Shown here piece after piece: positions 62,465 to 64,000 of a stretch of DNA of 64,000 bases (within the stretch, counting starts at the first letter, position 1; each line of letters opens with the position of its first letter). The stretch comes from Porticoccus sp963974675 (GTDB lineage Bacteria > Pseudomonadota > Gammaproteobacteria > Pseudomonadales > Porticoccaceae), in assembly GCA_963974675.1 (NCBI GenBank), contig CAXBDQ010000007.1:37880-101879 (forward strand), given 5' to 3'. The notes under the pieces are model-generated. The model did no database searches, was not told the DNA's origin, and saw only the letters and a program-made list of their open reading frames with translations. The position numbers were made by a program, and so were the translations under genes.

Positions 62465-64000
62465 TAGAAATAGAGTTTGGAAGCAAAAAATGAATAATAA
62501 AAAATACTTACTAATACTGCTGATATTCTTTTGCTGTGCCAGTACCTACGCGTACGAAGGTGATGCCGAAGAAAATTTGATGGCTCTTTATGGCGGTGAA
62601 GAGTTTATTAGTATTGTTACCGGTACTGAACAGCCTCTACATAAGGCCCCTGCAGTAGTATCAGTGCTGACGGCCAAGGAGATTGAACAGATAGGTGCTA
62701 CCGATATCGATGATATTCTGGAAACAGTTCCAGGCCTGCACGTTTCAAGAGATGCGGCGGGCTATAATCCTAAGTATACCTTTCGCGGTATTAGTGCTCA
62801 GTACAACCCTCAAGTTTTAATGTTGATCAATGGTATACCTATCACTAACTTGTTTCAGGGGGATAGGAATCTGGTGTGGGGTGGCATGCCGGTTCAAGCA
62901 ATCTCTAAAATTGAGGTGATTCGTGGGCCTGGCTCCGCACTCTATGGTGCTGATGCATTTGCTGGTGTGATAAACATTGTCACCAGAGAGGCTGATGGTA
63001 AAGAGAGTTTTGAAGCAGGTGTTCGCTATGGTACATACAATACGAAAAATTATTGGGTTACTGGTGGAGGTTCAATCGGGGAGCTAAGGTACTTCCGGCT
63101 ATTTAGAAAGTCATAAAACGGATGGTATGGATGAAAAAATCAGCTCTGATCGGCAGTCAGTATTAGATTCACTTTTTGGAACAAGTGCCTCACTCGCTCC
63201 CGGTTCGGTGAATTTGGAAAAAGAAAATTTGGATGCACGCTTAGAGCTTGCCTATAAGAATTTGAAACTGCGGGCAGGCGCACAAATTAGAGATGATGTA
63301 GGTGATGGTGCAGGGGCAAATCAGGCATTGGCTGAAAATAATACCCTTGACAGTGATAGGTTAAATGTAGACTTAACGTATGAAAATAAAGAGTTTACAG
63401 AAAATTTAGCTGTAAAATTACAAACAAGTTATTTGCAAACAACACAAGAAGTAAATGGATATTTACAGTTGTTACCAGCGGGTGCAATTATTCTATTTCC
63501 AGGTATAGGTTTGATGGGTCCTTTTCCAGATGGCGTGATAGGAAACCCCGAAGTAAAAGAAAGGCATACCCGATTTAATTTTTCTGGCTTTTACACGGGT
63601 ATAGATCGACATGAAATAGGTGTGGGAGTAGGTTATTACCACGGTGATCTTTACGATGTAAAAGCTATAAAAAACTTTGGGGAGCATCCTTTAGGTGGGC
63701 TAATATTACCGACTGATTCTCCCATCGATGTTTCTGATACCCCCGTTTCTTTTTTGACTGAAGGTCGACGCGAAAATTCATATACTTTTCTACAGGACGT
63801 TTGGCGGTTTGCAAATGATTGGGAGTTAACTGCCGGGGTACGTTATGACCATTACTCTGATTTTGGTGACACAGTAAACCCTCGCCTGGCTTTGGTTTGG
63901 TCCACTACTAGAAATTTAACCACTAAAATGCTTTATGGTGAAGCGTTTAGAGCGCCATCCTTTTCCCAACAAAGGGCAATTAATAACCCTCTGATTCAAG
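62465..64000 (+). repeat. long direct repeat, copy 2 (TonB receptor), runs off window
   Basis: Counterpart of 54712-56237. Sequence matches through the plug and barrel, with variable stretches around the 63460-63520 and 63670-63730 regions where copy 2 has extra or different residues. The copy continues past base 64000. Confidence 0.8.
62490..64000 (+). pseudogene. TonB-dependent receptor, copy 2, frame broken by one base
   Basis: The ATG at 62490 opens a near-copy of the receptor at 54737 (signal peptide, 'GGEEFISIVTG', plug). At about 63095 the bases read TACTTCCGGC where copy 1 reads TACTTTGGCGC. Dropping one C restores 'YFGYLESHKTDGMDEKI', and the homologous frame stays open to the end of the window ('FPDGVIGNPEVKERHTRFNFSGFYTGIDRHE', 'LTEGRRENSYTFLQDVWRF', 'GEAFRAPSFSQQRAINNP'). 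As read, the protein stops at 63116 after about 208 residues. It is a recent inactivation or a read error; the rest is under no visible decay. Confidence 0.75.

Noticed and set aside
1..64000. Insertion sequences, prophage, CRISPR arrays or toxin-antitoxin pairs
   Set aside because: No transposase, integrase, repeat-spacer pattern or toxin-antitoxin-sized gene pair was found on either strand.

Overview
This 64 kb window looks like a chromosomal stretch of a marine-type gammaproteobacterium. Base composition is moderate in GC. The housekeeping blocks (fadBA; tig-clpP-clpX-lon-hupB-ppiD; lolCDE; ccmA-I; smc-zipA-ligA) and several small families (PA3496-like protein, TIGR04211 SH3 protein, VC0807-like membrane protein) are gammaproteobacterial, in the Pseudomonas/Cellvibrio/Alteromonas sphere. 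I cannot name a genus from sequence alone. No phage, insertion sequence, CRISPR array or rRNA gene was seen.

Layout. 1-4.3 kb: the end of a MOSC-domain gene, a DUF1415 gene, tex on the minus strand and a zinc-ribbon methyltransferase. 4.4-7.9 kb: fadBA beta-oxidation operon closed by a strong terminator. 7.99-8.36 kb: a small lipoprotein gene whose frame is broken twice in A-runs. 8.6-10.3 kb: a mannose-6-phosphate-isomerase-like cupin gene and tRNA-Leu. 10.7-19.3 kb: the proteostasis block (trigger factor, ClpP, ClpX, Lon, HU, PpiD). 19.4-27 kb: SthA transhydrogenase, a small periplasmic protein, LolC-LolD-LolE, a DUF2062 protein and a glutamate-synthase-like flavoprotein. 27.4-30.2 kb: a CobB sirtuin, a radical-SAM ArsS-type enzyme, a decayed chimeric glycosyltransferase pseudogene and a small acidic PA3496-type protein. 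30.3-38.5 kb: cytochrome c maturation genes ccmABCDEFG, then an insertion (a carboxymuconolactone-decarboxylase-like gene plus tRNA-Asp and tRNA-Val on the other strand), then ccmH-ccmI. 38.7-45.2 kb: smc, zipA, ligA. 45.3-51.1 kb: an MFS carrier, a TrmH-type methyltransferase, a DksA-like zinc-finger protein, PdxJ, a periplasmic cyclophilin, an SH3-domain protein, a YciI protein and a VC0807-like membrane protein.

51.3-64 kb is the accessory and most interesting part. It is a tightly packed plus-strand cassette. A ThDP-dependent acetolactate-synthase-like enzyme is followed by two different small citrate-synthase-fold proteins, start/stop-overlapped with it or nearly so, and then by a TonB-dependent receptor. 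Next come an orphan periplasmic binding protein with no ABC permease or ATPase beside it and a 1505-residue hybrid sensor kinase (HisKA-HATPase-REC-REC-HPt-REC-GGDEF-EAL). A second, near-duplicate TonB receptor has a frame broken by one base and runs off the window. Read together, the genes suggest import of one substrate across the outer membrane, its sensing through a binding protein and kinase with a c-di-GMP output, and its processing by carbon-carbon bond chemistry. The substrate is unknown. Both citrate-synthase-fold proteins appear to have lost the canonical catalytic histidines, which makes the chemistry an open question.
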